Positions 13,421-28,075 of a DNA stretch of 64,000 nt are shown piece after piece; positions within the stretch are counted from its first letter, which is position 1, and each line of letters starts with the position of its first letter. The notes beneath the pieces were generated by a model that saw nothing but the letters and a program-made list of their open reading frames with translations, was not told where the DNA came from and did no database searches. The translations under genes were made by a program, and so were the position numbers. Origin of the DNA: Homarus americanus (Eukaryota > Arthropoda > Malacostraca > Decapoda > Nephropidae); contig NW_024756914.1 in assembly GCF_018991925.1 (NCBI RefSeq), positions 3,612,848 through 3,676,847 of the forward strand. Direction: 5' to 3'.

Positions 13421-13699
13421 GATTACAATGAGTTTGTTCACGTATCAACTCGACTCTCACAACATTTTTACTTGCCCTGTGACCTCTTCCTACAGGTCCC
13501 AACACCTCTTCCCTCCCTGACCAGATATCCCTCCTCCTAGAGACAGGCACTTGACATTATTAGGGACCTGCCACGCTTTGCCATAAACAGATGAAATGTA
13601 CCGGTAATTTTCCCTCCACACACTCATCATTCTGTCACTATATGTAACTCGCAGACAAAACCCATGACCCTTCAGGCTTTTACGCCCTTAATGCATGAG

Positions 13700-13905
13700 T
13701 CATGAAGGGCAGCATGAACTACGCATGCTTCCCAGATGGGCGCTGTAAACGCTTTTGCCCTTCACCTTGCACAGGATGTAAGGGGGGACAAATTCTAAAA
13801 TTCTTTGTTCATGTATCACCTTCCCGATCAATCGAGGATCTTTCTTACACACTTCACCTACGCAGCAGAATCCGTTGTTGCAATGTGTCGGACATCGACT
13901 TACGA
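13700..13905 (-). other. Cysteine-rich open segment, unidentified
   Basis: A minus-strand frame contains CPTHCNNGFCCVGEVCKKD, six Cys in 19 residues, followed by an unremarkable tail. Its upstream part is a translated tandem repeat, so the longer frame is not a gene. An exon of a small Cys-rich secreted peptide is possible, but no splice sites or signal peptide were identified. Confidence 0.2.
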
Positions 13906-13919
13906 CGAAAGACTTAAGA

Positions 13920-14055
13920 TACACAATGGAAAGATAACGACGCACGACTGATAAATAACGATGCACAAGGGATAAATAACGACGGACGACTGATAAATAA
14001 CGAAGTACAACGGTTACATAACGACGCACGACAGTAAAACGACGGACGGACTGAG
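13920..14055. repeat. Minisatellite, about 22-bp unit
   Basis: GATAAATAACGACGCACGAC and variants occur about six times. Confidence 0.7.
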
Positions 14056-14149
14056 ACGTGCGACAGAGCTACGAACGGACGGTCTGCATCTTACATCAAC
14101 CTTGTGGCTTCCTGTGGACGGACGCTTTACAGATAACAAGACAAGTGGA

Positions 14150-14390
14150 GGATAACAGCAGGTGTGTGTGCACTGTGTGGTGGTGGTAACAGCAGGTGTG
14201 TAGTGAGGATAACTGCAGGTGTGGTGAGGATAACTGCAGCAGGTGTGTAGTGAGGATAACTGCAGGTGTGTGGTGATGGTAACAGCAGGTGTGTGGTGAT
14301 GGTAACAGCAGGTGTGTAGTGAGGATAACAGCAGGTGTGTCGTGATAATAACAGGTGTGTACTGAGGATAATTGCAGGTGTGTCTGGTGG
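14150..14390. repeat. Minisatellite, about 23-bp unit
   Basis: GATAACAGCAGGTGTGTAGT and variants occur about ten times with length changes. Confidence 0.85.
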
Positions 14391-14591
14391 AATATTCGTC
14401 TAGTACGGTTGTGACCAGTAAAGAATCTTTCCAATGGAGTTGTGTCTAATGAGATTTTGTCCAACATAGTATCGACCACATAAGACATCAAAACAAAAAC
14501 ACAAGCAAATACCTCATTTTACGTCTTCGACAAACAAACAAACACAGTAAATAATTTACACCTCGCGAATACAAAGACAAACGTACATACA

Positions 14592-14594
<3 letters not shown>

Positions 14595-14628
<34 letters not shown>

Positions 14629-14678
14629 TCTCACTCTCTCTCTCTCTCTCTCACTCACTCTCTCTCTCTCTCTCTCTC
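14595..14678. repeat. (TC)n microsatellite
   Basis: An 84-base CT run with a few CCCTC or CACTC interruptions. Confidence 0.92.
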
Positions 14679-14689
14679 AAGGCTTCATC

Positions 14690-17600
14690 AACAGGGTTAT
14701 TAAGGAGTCATCGTTTTAAGGTTGTAATACAAGCGTGAGTGAGCGGCCTTGTTTATTTACAAGTTTCCTGCTCAATGAAATAGTGGCTTCCGAAAATTCC
14801 CTGAGTGTATCTTAGGTTGTTGATAAAATGTTCTGAAATGTATGAATTATTATTTTTCATTATTATTAATCACTACTATACTGTAATTAGTATCAGCCAT
14901 GAGATTCAAAGCTATAATCTAGTCTTTTATTATTAGCTTTGGTCATGTTTACCAGCTAAGGTCAACTAATCTTCATGTAGCTTTCTGCAGACCCATTTTT
15001 TTTAATTAGCTTAGGAATTTTTTGCATTCGCTAATAAATAAATAAAATAAATTACTGTTTCTTCTGTATGATAAAAATAACTGAACTTGGACTGAAGTAT
15101 CACGTATTAAGGTCAGAATTAATAGAAGTTTGTAATATTTTCATACCCTGTAAATACTGTGGTATCATGGGTTTAAAGGTGACACTATGATGTTTGGTGT
15201 GTGTGTGTGTGTGTGTGTGTTTTAAACCATTCTATACAGAGATTCATTCCGTATGCTAGACACATCCTCCACAGCTTCTCCTCCCCCACACAGAACAATA
15301 CTCCTCCCATAAGTAAGCCTCCAGGACCAAGTACATCCTCCTCCTCCTCCCACACGCCAGACGCTCAATTCAACTCATTTTGTGGTAAAAAAAAATAATA
15401 AAAAAAATACACAGTTCGTAAAGTCAATGAAGATTTAGTCCAGTTTATGGCGACCATAAACTGGTGGGCTCGTTATGTGGGCAATATAGATGTAGTTAAA
15501 TCATAACCCACTAAGCCTCTACTTTATAAAATATATCCCACTGATGGTCACCTTAATATATTATAATATAGGAGAAACGGCACGTGATATATGCAATAAC
15601 TACCGAGGCGTGTACTCAGGCATAAAATGTACATTACCTCCATAAATATATTCATTCACTGTTTGTGGTATATCTTTTACACCGTCATGGTGCTCAAGGC
15701 TGCGGTGTACTCATAACACAGCGTCTCACTCACACCACTGTATAATAAAAACACAAAAAAAATGTCGACTCAGAAAAAGATCCATCGTGTTGATCAAATA
15801 TTCAAGAGTTTTCGATATCGTTAATGTACGTGAAAGCCTGTTAGTTTCGTTCACCACCACAGCGAAATAGTATTGCAGCCATACATGACGGAGGCTCCAA
15901 ACAACCAATTAAGCTTTTCAACCACCAATTTGGGGGACTTGTCATCATCACTTTTGACGACCATCCCTCGCTTGATTTGGGAGCAGTCACTTCCAAATTC
16001 AACTACTGGCACCACTCATATCTGGCGAATCAGACGCACAACTGTTGTCAATATACAGTTGGTGAGCGGCGGCGGAGTAACAGTACTGGCTAAAGGGGTT
16101 TAATATCTGGTTCCAGTGTTCATGAACTTAAGATTCTATAACATAATGAACAAAGTGGCAAAGAAAATTATAAAACATGACGTGGAGAACAGTCGTCTAT
16201 GTCGATGTCACGTAATGCAGGCAGCCTAAAGTGATCGTGGCAGCTGTGACACGATCCGGTCATCAATGTACCGTATAGACAACAATCTGTGTCACTGTGA
16301 GGCGTTGCGGTAAGGTGACTCTCATGTCGCGCCTCACAACACACTACAGTACACTCACCTCATTCCCTTTTACATCTCCCCACGCCCCTTTATTAGACTA
16401 CACCCTCACTACCGCCCACACACCCTCCTCACCGCCCACGCTATACCATATAATTCATCAACGCCCACCCTAGTTCAAATTCTCACCACCAACACTACAC
16501 CACGTCCTCTCCACCACCACCGCCCACACAACCTCATCACCACCCACGCTAGACCATATCCTCACTACCGCCCACACAATTTCACACCCTCATCACCGCC
16601 CACGCTAGACCATATCCTCAGTACGATCACCGCCCACTCATTCATCACCTTAATCACCACCCTGTCATTTCGGACCACGCCCTCCACCCACTTGGCAGCA
16701 GTTTGACAGTCACAAATTACTGTCAATCCATCCTTCAACCAAGCGATTTTTAAACCCACATTCCTTTCTCCTTCCCGTGATCACTTCCTGCTAACATCCC
16801 TCCTCTCCCCTCAATCCTTCAACCCTACAACACCCTTCCACTACCTCCAACCCTACAACACCCCCCTCCTCCCCACCCGACACCCAGGAGTCAAGAGGCG
16901 TCACCTGGTTGGCCGGAGGTACGGTACGGCAGCTCGTTGGCTCACCTTGTCGTCGTACCCAGCTGGACCTTGTAACAAACCAGGTTAAGCAAGACGTGAG
17001 ATAGACTTCAGTGGCGCCTCAACCTCCACTCCGGCCATCTGCATCTTTTGACTTATTATGATTTCTGTGTCAGTGTGTGTGTGTGTGTATTATTATGTCT
17101 CTCTTATGACCAAGTCTTTGTTAATAATAATCCCGTACGACCTATGTTGTTAATATATTACCTCGGTCAGGTTTATACATTAATATTTCGCAACATCAAG
17201 GTTAATAAGGTAAACCACAAACAATAAAACATGTATTTGTAAACAGAGACGAACCAGAATTACTTATTGGTTATACACGTTAAACTGCTACTTAAGAAAA
17301 TATCCTCCAGACATCCAAACATTCATCAGCTATGTTAGGTAGTGGAGGTACTGGCCTAATTAAACTCAGCTAAAACAAAAAACAAAAGACTATAATTAAC
17401 AGGAGTATAAGAGAGACCTTCTATAGTGTGTCGTTCAGCTAAAATTGATTGACCTTTACTACCCTAAAGGTCACTAACCCTATCTACCAATATATTGACC
17501 TACCCTCAAGCACCCCTCGTCTATACCTCCATCACAGAGCTACAACACCCACAAAAGTCCTCACTGGTGGCAAATGTGGACAAAAAACATACAATAACAC

Positions 17601-18533
17601 CGTCATAGTCAACAGTGGTACAAATGTGGGAGAAATTGAATCAAGTGAATAAAAGTCACTCAGGGGGAGAATCTCTGAATTATATTAAAAAAAAATGTGA
17701 ATGAAAAGAGAAACCGGAATGCACGGATGACTGTAAACAATATATTGGTGTGTAAAGTGAAGCGCCACCCTTGAATATACTGTATGTGTAAATGTATACC
17801 GTATTAATGTATATTCAATGTATACTCAGAGTTCAACTGTAAAGGGACTACAAAAGAAATACAAAGTCACGGACGGTCCACAAAGGATTAATATCATTCT
17901 GAAATAAATACGATTAATATCACATGACCTACTTTTTATACAGAAAAATTATGATGACAAGAGTTATAGTACAAATATTAAGTTCTACCCAAAAGTTATA
18001 ATTACAAGACATATAATTTTTTTTTACTCGCCTGTACTAAAAATTATACAATTAAACATTCTAATATTACTATAACAATACAGTGGAAAATTATACATTA
18101 ATATAATTTACATAATTAAACTGGGTTCGTAGGTAGTGCTGGCATTGTAGATGAAAGCCTTTACACTGTACACAAGAAGTAGCAGTGGGTGTAGCCGGCA
18201 CTAAAGCATTGCACTCCACTTTATTGACGTTAAGTATAGCTGGGAGACATGGGGGTGTCCAGGGTGCGCGAACCAAGGATCCTTAGGACAGGAAGGGAGT
18301 ATTACATCCACTCGCCCACCACACACCCCCAATTTACATAACAGAAACAGTAATATAACAATGATACATATATTATAAAACTGTAACATTACGATGATTT
18401 ACACAACCAGCTGTCTACCAGAGATGAATGGCGCCCCATGCATTTGCCGACTTAACTTTAGTGCCGTGGTGGTGGTGGTGGTGGTTGTTTTATGTATACA
18501 TGTGCTTCAAAAAATATGGTTCATCCACTAGAC

Positions 18534-18586
<53 letters not shown>

Positions 18587-19635
18587 CGCATAACCCCAAT
18601 TACAATGATGTTGAAGTCTAATAAAAGGTAATAAACTGTAACATTACCAAGAATCAGACAACAAAGATAAAATAAAATGGCATTATTACCAAGACTGATT
18701 GTGTAACATAAGAAATACTTACAATTCAACGACTACTTACAGATCAATGATAATAAAGGCACAGCAAATAACAATAATGATATGTAAGATTAAAACACAC
18801 GAGACTCAACAATACAACAGATGTTATATACTGTACTGTAGCATTAGCGATCAACCTGGTGCAGTCATGTCAGATACAAGCATATTTTTTTTATACTGCG
18901 ACGTGTAATTAAAAACTTATAAAAAAAATGATGTAATTATGGAAAAATACTCTGATGTAGTGAGAAACGTCATCACTTTTTATCTTCATACATAACATAC
19001 ACGAGCAACAAGCAGCCAACTGTCTGCTTAAAATACTCTAATAGCCTGAAGGGACTGACCATGTTGTTGTTATTGTTGTTGCTAGCCCGAACACTCTACC
19101 AGCGACATGTATTAATTATGTTCATGTGATTCAATAAGACGAGACTAACAGTAAAATATATACTACTCAATCTTATGGTTTTCATTAGAAGCCTCTTAAC
19201 ATTAGTTGTGTTACATTGTTCAGTTTATACCATGTTTATTAGTACCTGTACAACGCTCCATTCATCACCAACGTTGCTCTGAAATACTGACAGGTAAAAA
19301 AAAAATCAAATCAAATAAAAACAAATCACACAAAAATTAACCCAAAATTTGCCTACACAGAATATTTCCTATACAATGCAACCACGGTCACCACCTAATT
19401 ACCTATTAAAAGAGGCTAGAAAAAAAATATATGTATAACGCAAGAGTTACCATCCCTAATTAGTTATGAAAAAATAAATACGAAATATATGAGAAATAAT
19501 ATCAATAGGACCTCCCCCAAGCAGTATTTTGCGCGGTAAAGACTGCCATTAGCTCACCGCCACGAGTAATGACCGTTTCAGAACTGCACTGTCAGCACCA
19601 CAAACTGTCGTCCGCTGGTGGTCTATTAACAAAAA
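14690..19635. other. Non-coding; CA/GT arrays and a diverged CACCGCCCACGC repeat
   Basis: (GT)n lies at about 15197-15220 and (CA)n at 18537-18584. At about 16395-16650 CACCGCCCAC with GCTAGACCATATCCTCA recurs several times. A donor-like CAAG/GTGAGC on the minus strand at 16946 was noted without a credible exon. Confidence 0.45.
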
Positions 19636-20110
19636 AACTGCTGCTGGTAGTGGTGGGGCTGGTAGTAGTAGTAGTAGTAGCAAAAAGACGGTGGTGGTAG
19701 TATACGATGGTGATACTGGTAGTAAGATGGTGGTAGTAGTAGTAGTAGTGATGGTGGTGACGTGGAGGGCTGATGGTGACAGCGGTGATAATGGTGTTGA
19801 TACGATGGTCGTTAGTAGTAGTTGGGGCATGTGGGTGGCAGCGGGGGGTGTGGTGATAGTGGTGGTGATAGTTATGATGGGAATGGACATGGATGGTGAT
19901 GGTAGTGGTAGTGAAGGTAGTAGTGAATGGTGGTGGTGATGGTATGTAAGTGGCTGATGGTAATGATGGTGGTAGTGGGTGGACGTTATGATGGTGATGA
20001 TGATAGTAGTAGTAGGTGGTGGCAGTGGGTGATGGTAGTAGCAGCAGCAATAGCATTATGGTGATGGCGATGGTGATTAGTGGCGGTGGTGATTAGTGGT
20101 GGTGGGGGGA
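19636..20110. repeat. Degenerate trinucleotide tract (GGT/AGT/GAT)
   Basis: About 470 bases of GTAGTAGT, GGTGGTGAT and TGATGG variants. Open frames of Val/Gly or Thr/His/Tyr are artefacts of it. Confidence 0.8.
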
Positions 20111-20473
20111 GAAATAGCTGAGGATAGGGGAAAGTTGTCCACTCTAGCAAGGGAGAGAAGGGAGGGAGAGGGAGGAACAGAAAGCCACAAGTGTAGAGAA
20201 AAGGGGGAAGAAGGGAGAAAGGAGGAACATGATGAAGAAGGAAGGGAGAAAGAAGGAACAGGATGAAAGGAAGGAAAGGGAGAAAGGAGGAACAGGATGA
20301 AGGAAAAGGAACAGAACAGGATGAGGAAGGAAGGGAGAAAGGAGGAACAGGATGAGGAAGGAAGGGGGAAAGGAGGAACAGGAGGAGGAAGGAAGGGGGA
20401 AAGGAGGAACAGGATGAGGAAGGAAGGGATTGACGAACTGAGAAAAGTAAAGAGGGCAGAATGAAAAGGATAT

Positions 20474-20541
<68 letters not shown>
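20111..20541. repeat. Purine-rich minisatellite followed by (GA)33
   Basis: The unit AGGAACAGGATGAGGAAGGA plus AGGGAGAAAGG (31 bp) is repeated about seven times at 20200-20427. After a short gap, a pure GA run extends at 20477-20541. The plus strand is almost all purine. Confidence 0.85.
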
Positions 20542-20546
<5 letters not shown>

Positions 20547-20599
20547 GAATTGCAGAGAAAGTAAGAGACATGAGGGGGAGGGGGGGGTCTGTATGTTTA

Positions 20600-21180
20600 G
20601 CAGTTTGTGTTCCTAAATTTCTGTCTAAACACTCCTTCAGCCGCGCCTGTCCGTATGTCTTCATGGTTTGTCTGTATGTACTGTGTCCGTATGTATTCTT
20701 ATGTATGTGTCCTTATGCGCGATTGTGAAAACTCTTGCGCGCATGTATGGATAAATATGTATGTACATGTAAAACCTAAACGTTCAGGCAGGTATACATG
20801 TGTGTGTGACTGTGAGTGTTCATGTACCGTATATAAAATGTTCAAGCTGCGTTTTACAATTGCCCAGTACAGTGCATGTGAAGCCTTGTGTTTTAGGACG
20901 TGTGTCTGTGAGAGAACGTACTGGTCATGTGTGACAATTATGTGTGCGAAAGGTACATATGCGTGGCTATGCATGAGTATGAAGTGTGTGTGTGTGTGTG
21001 TGTGTGTGTGACTAAGAAGCACGTCCATGTACGGTTATGCAAGTGCTTACAAACTGTATGCGTGTGTGTGTGGGTCAGCCAGATTCAAAACGCATACTTG
21101 AGTTGTCAAATAGTTTAAGGGCCATACATCAGCATTACAAGCCTAGCTACTCTCTATCTTTTTCAAGTACACTCACACAT

Positions 21181-21241
<61 letters not shown>

Positions 21242-21300
21242 CTCACACTACTTACACACACAGAGAACACACACTTCTCACACATTTCTCTCCCTCATTA
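20600..21300. repeat. TG-rich degenerate DNA with (GT)n and (CA)n
   Basis: TGTGTCCGTATGTATT-type sequence surrounds GT at about 20983-21010, and a pure CA run lies at 21187-21241. No gene was found. Confidence 0.6.
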
Positions 21301-21893
21301 ATCCCAAACGTCAGGCCTGTGCCATCATTTAATCAAGCACTAATACCTACTAATAACTCTGTAAACGATCGCTAAGTCAAAACGAATTACAAAAAAAAGG
21401 AAGAAAAATAACGTTTCAATATGTGTCATACCTCTACTCTTTGATTAATACCTGCCTTTACTATATGATGTACAAATATGCTTTGCCCAGAGTGAATTAA
21501 ATACCTACCTTTCTGAGTGATATATAAATACAAGTCTATCCTTCCTATTAGTGATGCAAACATGTGACTAAACTTTTGTGAACGTTATATGTATTCTAAT
21601 ATACGTGACATATGTGTTTTTTACTTCCTATGTGTGCCAGTTGGTGACAAAATAATTGAACAGTGAACAAGATTAATATTTGCGTATGATGATTATTTCC
21701 CACTCTCTATGAACTGTACTTGTGTCTGTCTTCCTTGCATCTGAAACTGATAAATTTGGATAATACAACAAATAAAACTAAAATATAAAACTGGCAAATT
21801 ATACTATTTTTGTGGTAGAACAATTCATGACAGTTTAACGAGGCCGAGATTTCGAAAGTCAGCAAGTAAATTAATATGGAAATAAGTGAGTGA

Positions 21894-21941
<48 letters not shown>

Positions 21942-22427
21942 GTGTGTGTGTGTGTGTGTGGTGTTGTCAGGGGTGTAAATCAGAGTGTTGGCAGGGTGGA
22001 GTAAGTCTGTGTGTATGTGGGTGATTTATGAACACTGGTGCCGGGATCTGTCAACACTCATCTGACTCCAGCATCACCCATTCTCGTTCACTTATCAACT
22101 GACGTATTACAGAACGATGAATGTTGAGCTTCTCGTTGTATAAGAGTGATGCTGATACTGCAGTTTGCGGGAGGAGGTGGGGGAGACAGTGACGATGATA
22201 GGAGGAATATGTGTAGCAATAGCAGCAGCACCTCCTCCACCCCGCCCGCCCGCCCGTCCACTCACGTCGGCCACTATCTCCCTCCCACCCACTGCCAACC
22301 TCCTCACAACCCTTTTTATCACTCAGCTTCACCTCCTGGTAGTGATCTGGCGCCGTTGTCACGTCAAGGGACAATATCCCCGTTTATCGTGGGAGCGAAA
22401 TACAGCTTACGGGCCGCTGGTACTCAC
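21301..22427. other. Non-coding; (GT)n at 21898-21963
   Basis: A GT run with one interruption is present. The part nearest 22427 would be intron if the minus-strand exon at 22428-22600 is real. Confidence 0.45.
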
Positions 22428-22600
22428 CTTTTCCTTTGATAAAGTTGGGAAGCGTCAGGGCAACGAAGAATTTACAGAGTGATCCCCTCACTTTCACATC
22501 CAATCGACCACTGGCAGCTGAGCAGACGACACACGCACTCTCCCGCGCTTTCCTGAGCTACACTGCGCATGCGCCCGCGATGCCGAGTCCAGCTCGAAAG
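22428..22600 (-). promoter_or_regulatory. Candidate minus-strand first exon with NRF1-type promoter
   Basis: On the minus strand a near-consensus donor (AAG then GTGAGTA) follows 22428. About 140 bases upstream is TGCGCATGCGCC (22564-22575), a match to the NRF1 palindrome found near start sites of housekeeping genes. The segment is GC-richer than its flanks. It has no long frame, so it would be a 5' UTR exon. No coding exon was identified further along the minus strand, which weakens the call. Confidence 0.35.
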
Positions 22601-23540
22601 TCTTGTTTACTTCGAATTATTAAAATATCCTCAAAGTTTTTTTTACTGATAATTTACTTAATATTTTCTATGACTCAGCTGGACAGTCACTAGAATCCTT
22701 TCTTCACTCATGGTAGTCAGATATAAAGTTAAAAGGATGACCATATGAGCTAAATGGAAGGAAGGAAATGTTCTGATCCTTGAAAGTTCTGGAGAATAAT
22801 CCTGCCAGGCCAGCCAAGTGTTGCCACCCTGTGTAGGAAATGTTGTTTCTTCCATAAACGGAGAAGATTAACCGAAACCCGCCAGCACCCCTCATACTTA
22901 GAGGCCTTTGGTATGCTTCCGTGTGACACTAGTAAGTTTTAGTGTGCGAAGAACTCATGCGAATCTTCTTAAACTTAAGCTGTTTGTGAAGAAAACCTAC
23001 AACTCGCTGTCTGTCGTTTGAACACTCATTGACTACTACAAATTTAATAATCACTTATTATATAATCTCAAAACAATAGGTAGCACTTTTTCTTAAGTGA
23101 TACATACACCGTATTGTATTTCAATATAAATGAAATAAGATACGGATCTAACTCGCCAAGATAAAATTTTCGATAACTGAGATGATATTAAAATGCTGCC
23201 TTTAGAAACTACTGAATAAGACCACTATACAATATTTCTAGGGTATGTTAGTTATTGCAACACCTTCAATGAAAATTAATGGCTTAAATTGATACAGTAA
23301 TTCATTTTACACCTAAAGGAAATACTCTTAGTAAATTTGTTTTACTGTATTGGATGTTTAGAAATTATTAATCTTAAGTTAATTTGGGTATCATAAACCC
23401 CCCCCCCCTCTCTCCCCATTTGCCTGGGCCTAATCCATTAGTCTCACAAACTTTCTGTGTAATTCATAAGAGCACATGGAAACACATACAGTACTGTACA
23501 TGAACAAACACGCACTCAAACATACAAACTCATGCGATCA
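22601..23540. other. AT-rich non-coding
   Basis: Nothing recognised except a C-run near 23399-23408. Confidence 0.4.
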
Positions 23541-24195
23541 CAAACACACACACACACACACATTCAGAAACACACGCTAACACACACAAACACACAGACA
23601 CTCACGCTAACACACACAGGCACACGCTAACACAAAGACACTCACGCTAACACAGACACTCACGCTAACACAGAGACACTCACGCTAACACAGACACTCA
23701 CGCTAACAAAGAGACACTCACGCTAACACAGACACTCACGCTAACACAGACACACTCACGCTAACACAGAGACACTCACGCTAACACAGACACTCACGCT
23801 AACACAGACACTCACGCTAACAAAGAGACACTCACGCTAACACAGACACTCACGCTAACACAGAGACACTCACGCTAACACAGACACTAACACAGAGACA
23901 CTCACGCTAACACAGACACTCACGCTAACACAGAGACACTCACGCTAACACAGACACTCACGCCAACACAGAGACACTCACTAACACAGACACTCACGCT
24001 AACACAGACACTCACGCTAACACAGACACTCACGCTAACACAGACACTCACGCTAACACAGACACTCACGCTAACACAGACACTCACGCTAACACAGACA
24101 CTCTCACGCTAACACAGACACTCACGCTAACACAGACACTCACGCTAACACAGACACTCTCACGCTAACACAGACACTCACGCTGACACACTCAC
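23541..24195. repeat. Minisatellite, 18- and 20-bp units, about 650 bp
   Basis: The unit CACTCACGCTAACACAGA (18 bp) is mixed with a 20-bp version carrying an extra GA, and with CAAAGAGA variants. The right third is almost purely the 18-bp form. It grows out of a CA-rich left edge. Confidence 0.92.
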
Positions 24196-24378
24196 GCCAA
24201 CACTAACACACTTCGTCATTCAGGTACACAGCAACCCTCGTCACTTCCCGCCAATGTGTACGTCAGTGACTGGCTGTTTTAACGTAATTTACCTTTTTGC
24301 ATAAACCTGTGAATATAGAACCAATATCCGAGAATATTGTGGCATCCAAAACGAAGATGAAGCGAAAATTCATTACCT

Positions 24379-24409
<31 letters not shown>

Positions 24410-24880
24410 TAATATTATAAAACGGTATTTTTCCTTTTGTGTACTGTATATTTTTCATTATCAACTGTTTTCCCGTTACTCTACTTTATTTAAATATTTA
24501 GTTTTTCCCATAAATCAAGATTAAAAATAGTTAAAAACAACAGTACCAACGATATTCCTCCGCCAGTACATGAACTTAAATAACTACATTTCATCTTTAA
24601 CTATTTTGGAATTATTTATTTACATATATCAAGGTTATATATATTTAAGTAAGCAGTGAAGGTAATGGGTGTCCTCCAGGCCCCGGCAATATGGCGAGAG
24701 TGAAGAATGCAGCTAACATATTTCTGTCTTTTTGGTGACGGTTCCACTACACAAACCTGACCTTGAGATGATTCAACCTTTCCCCCGCTTGTTGCTTTTT
24801 ATGACACCCAAGAATTCTAGATTATTATTATTATTATTGTTGTTATTAATTTTACTACTATTATTATCAAATTCTCAAGA
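24196..24880. other. AT-rich non-coding; (TATT)n at about 24380-24408
   Basis: A TTTA tetranucleotide run and an ATT-rich patch at about 24820-24870. No gene was recognised. Confidence 0.5.
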
Positions 24881-24899
24881 ACGCCCTTCACATAGCTAT

Positions 24900-25400
24900 G
24901 AGTGTGTGTGTGTGTGTGTGAACATTAAGTACGTTTTTGTCTGTGAGTGTTCGTGCATGTGATTTTTACTTGTATGTAAACACATGTAAATATGCATGTC
25001 AACTTTTTTGTGTGGGTATTCGCACGCGTGTGTATAATAGTTTTTGCCTATCTGTAAATGGTGGATTTTGTCTGTGCGCGTGGGCGTGCGTGTGTGTGTG
25101 CGTGTGTGCTGTGTATGTATTTGTCTGTGTTCATGCAGTTCTGAGTGTGTGTTTTTGTCATGTGCATTGTGCATGTATGTATATGTTATTGTGTGAGCAT
25201 GCCTGTGTATAAATGTTTTACTATATGTATATTTGTGCGCGCGTATATATGTTTTTAGCACGTGTTTGGGAACGAGTGTGTGTAGGCCTAAATAGATTTT
25301 TATGTGTGTGTCTTGGGCACGCGTGTGTACATGTTTCTGCATGCGTGTATGTGTGCATGTGCGCTTTTGTCTAAGTGTGTACGTACATGTATGAACCCCC
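24900..25400. repeat. Long degenerate alternating TG/CG tract
   Basis: About 500 bases dominated by GTGTGTG, GCGCGTGG and ATGTGTGC-type alternating purine-pyrimidine sequence. The open frames on both strands are low-complexity Cys/Val or Thr/His. Confidence 0.7.
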
Positions 25401-27263
<1,863 letters not shown>

Positions 27264-27381
27264 CAAATTTATTGGCTTGAGCTGACAAAAACAGACTCGT
27301 GAAACAATAATCGTTTTCTATGACTGCGCTTTGTGCTCGTTTTCTGAGTAACATTTTTCTTAGTTACCCAATCCGTCCTCT

Positions 27382-27414
27382 CTGAGGGAGGGTAATACTC
27401 GTACCCTCCCTCAG
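27382..27414. repeat. Perfect 13-bp hairpin
   Basis: CTGAGGGAGGGTA is followed by a 7-base loop and its exact inverse TACCCTCCCTCAG. It has no T-run and sits in non-coding DNA. Function is unknown. Confidence 0.7.
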
Positions 27415-27813
27415 TAATAGGTAGCGCTGTAGTAAAATTTGGGACGTTTCTGAAAGTAATGGGATTGTGTGTCAATTGAGCTTCCTTGTTAGATATTCCT
27501 TGAGCTATATTATTATATATCTTTGGTGACTGGTGCGGAGCCCAGCATTTACTCTCTCATTTTCCCTCCCTCTCTTTGAACAAAAAACTAAATATTTAGA
27601 AATAAGGTGTTGCCATGCACTGAAATTACTATGGAAAATAGATTTTTTATAGTGTATTTTATCGTGTTTCATACGAATTTGACCATCATTTCCGTCAGAA
27701 ATGAGAACTTATGGAGATATGACCCCCGCCCAAATTACCAACAATAGTGGTTGCACAAAGTGGGCAGGGCTTTGAAGTAGAAGGAAATTGTGAGGTCAAA
27801 AAAAAAAATTACG

Positions 27814-28075
27814 GATCTTCTTGGTTTGACGAACTGCATTTTGTTTTTAATATAAACATTAATCTGGCGAAGTTTTACATTATAATTTCGAAAATATCTC
27901 ATTTTGGAGAAACACCAAAGAAACCTTTGTAAACCTTACCTAACCTACAAAAGGATGATTCACTTTCGCAAACATAATACTAAACACCCAAATATTTTCG
28001 AAATCAGAATGCAAAACTACGTCAGATTAAAGGTTTTAGTGAAGAAAAAAAATGCAGTTCATCACACAGAAGATC
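27814..28075. repeat. Foldback element with 84-bp imperfect arms
   Basis: The left arm (27814-27897) starts GATCTTCTTGGTTTGACGAA and ends TTTCGAAAATAT. The right arm (27992-28075), read in reverse, starts GATCTTCTGTGTGATGAA and ends TTTCGAAAATAT, and AACTGCATTTT and TTTAATCTG are shared in between. The loop is 94 bp. It is probably an old inverted-repeat transposon, though no target duplication is evident. Confidence 0.65.

Noticed and set aside
16946..17050. Minus-strand donor-like CAAG/GTGAGC after a short possible coding stretch
   Set aside because: The frame upstream contains a stop and no acceptor or conserved peptide is evident.
19549..20664. Long minus-strand Thr/His/Tyr and Ser/Leu/Phe-rich frames
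   Set aside because: They follow the GGT/AGT tract and the purine-rich minisatellite exactly and contain no family motifs.
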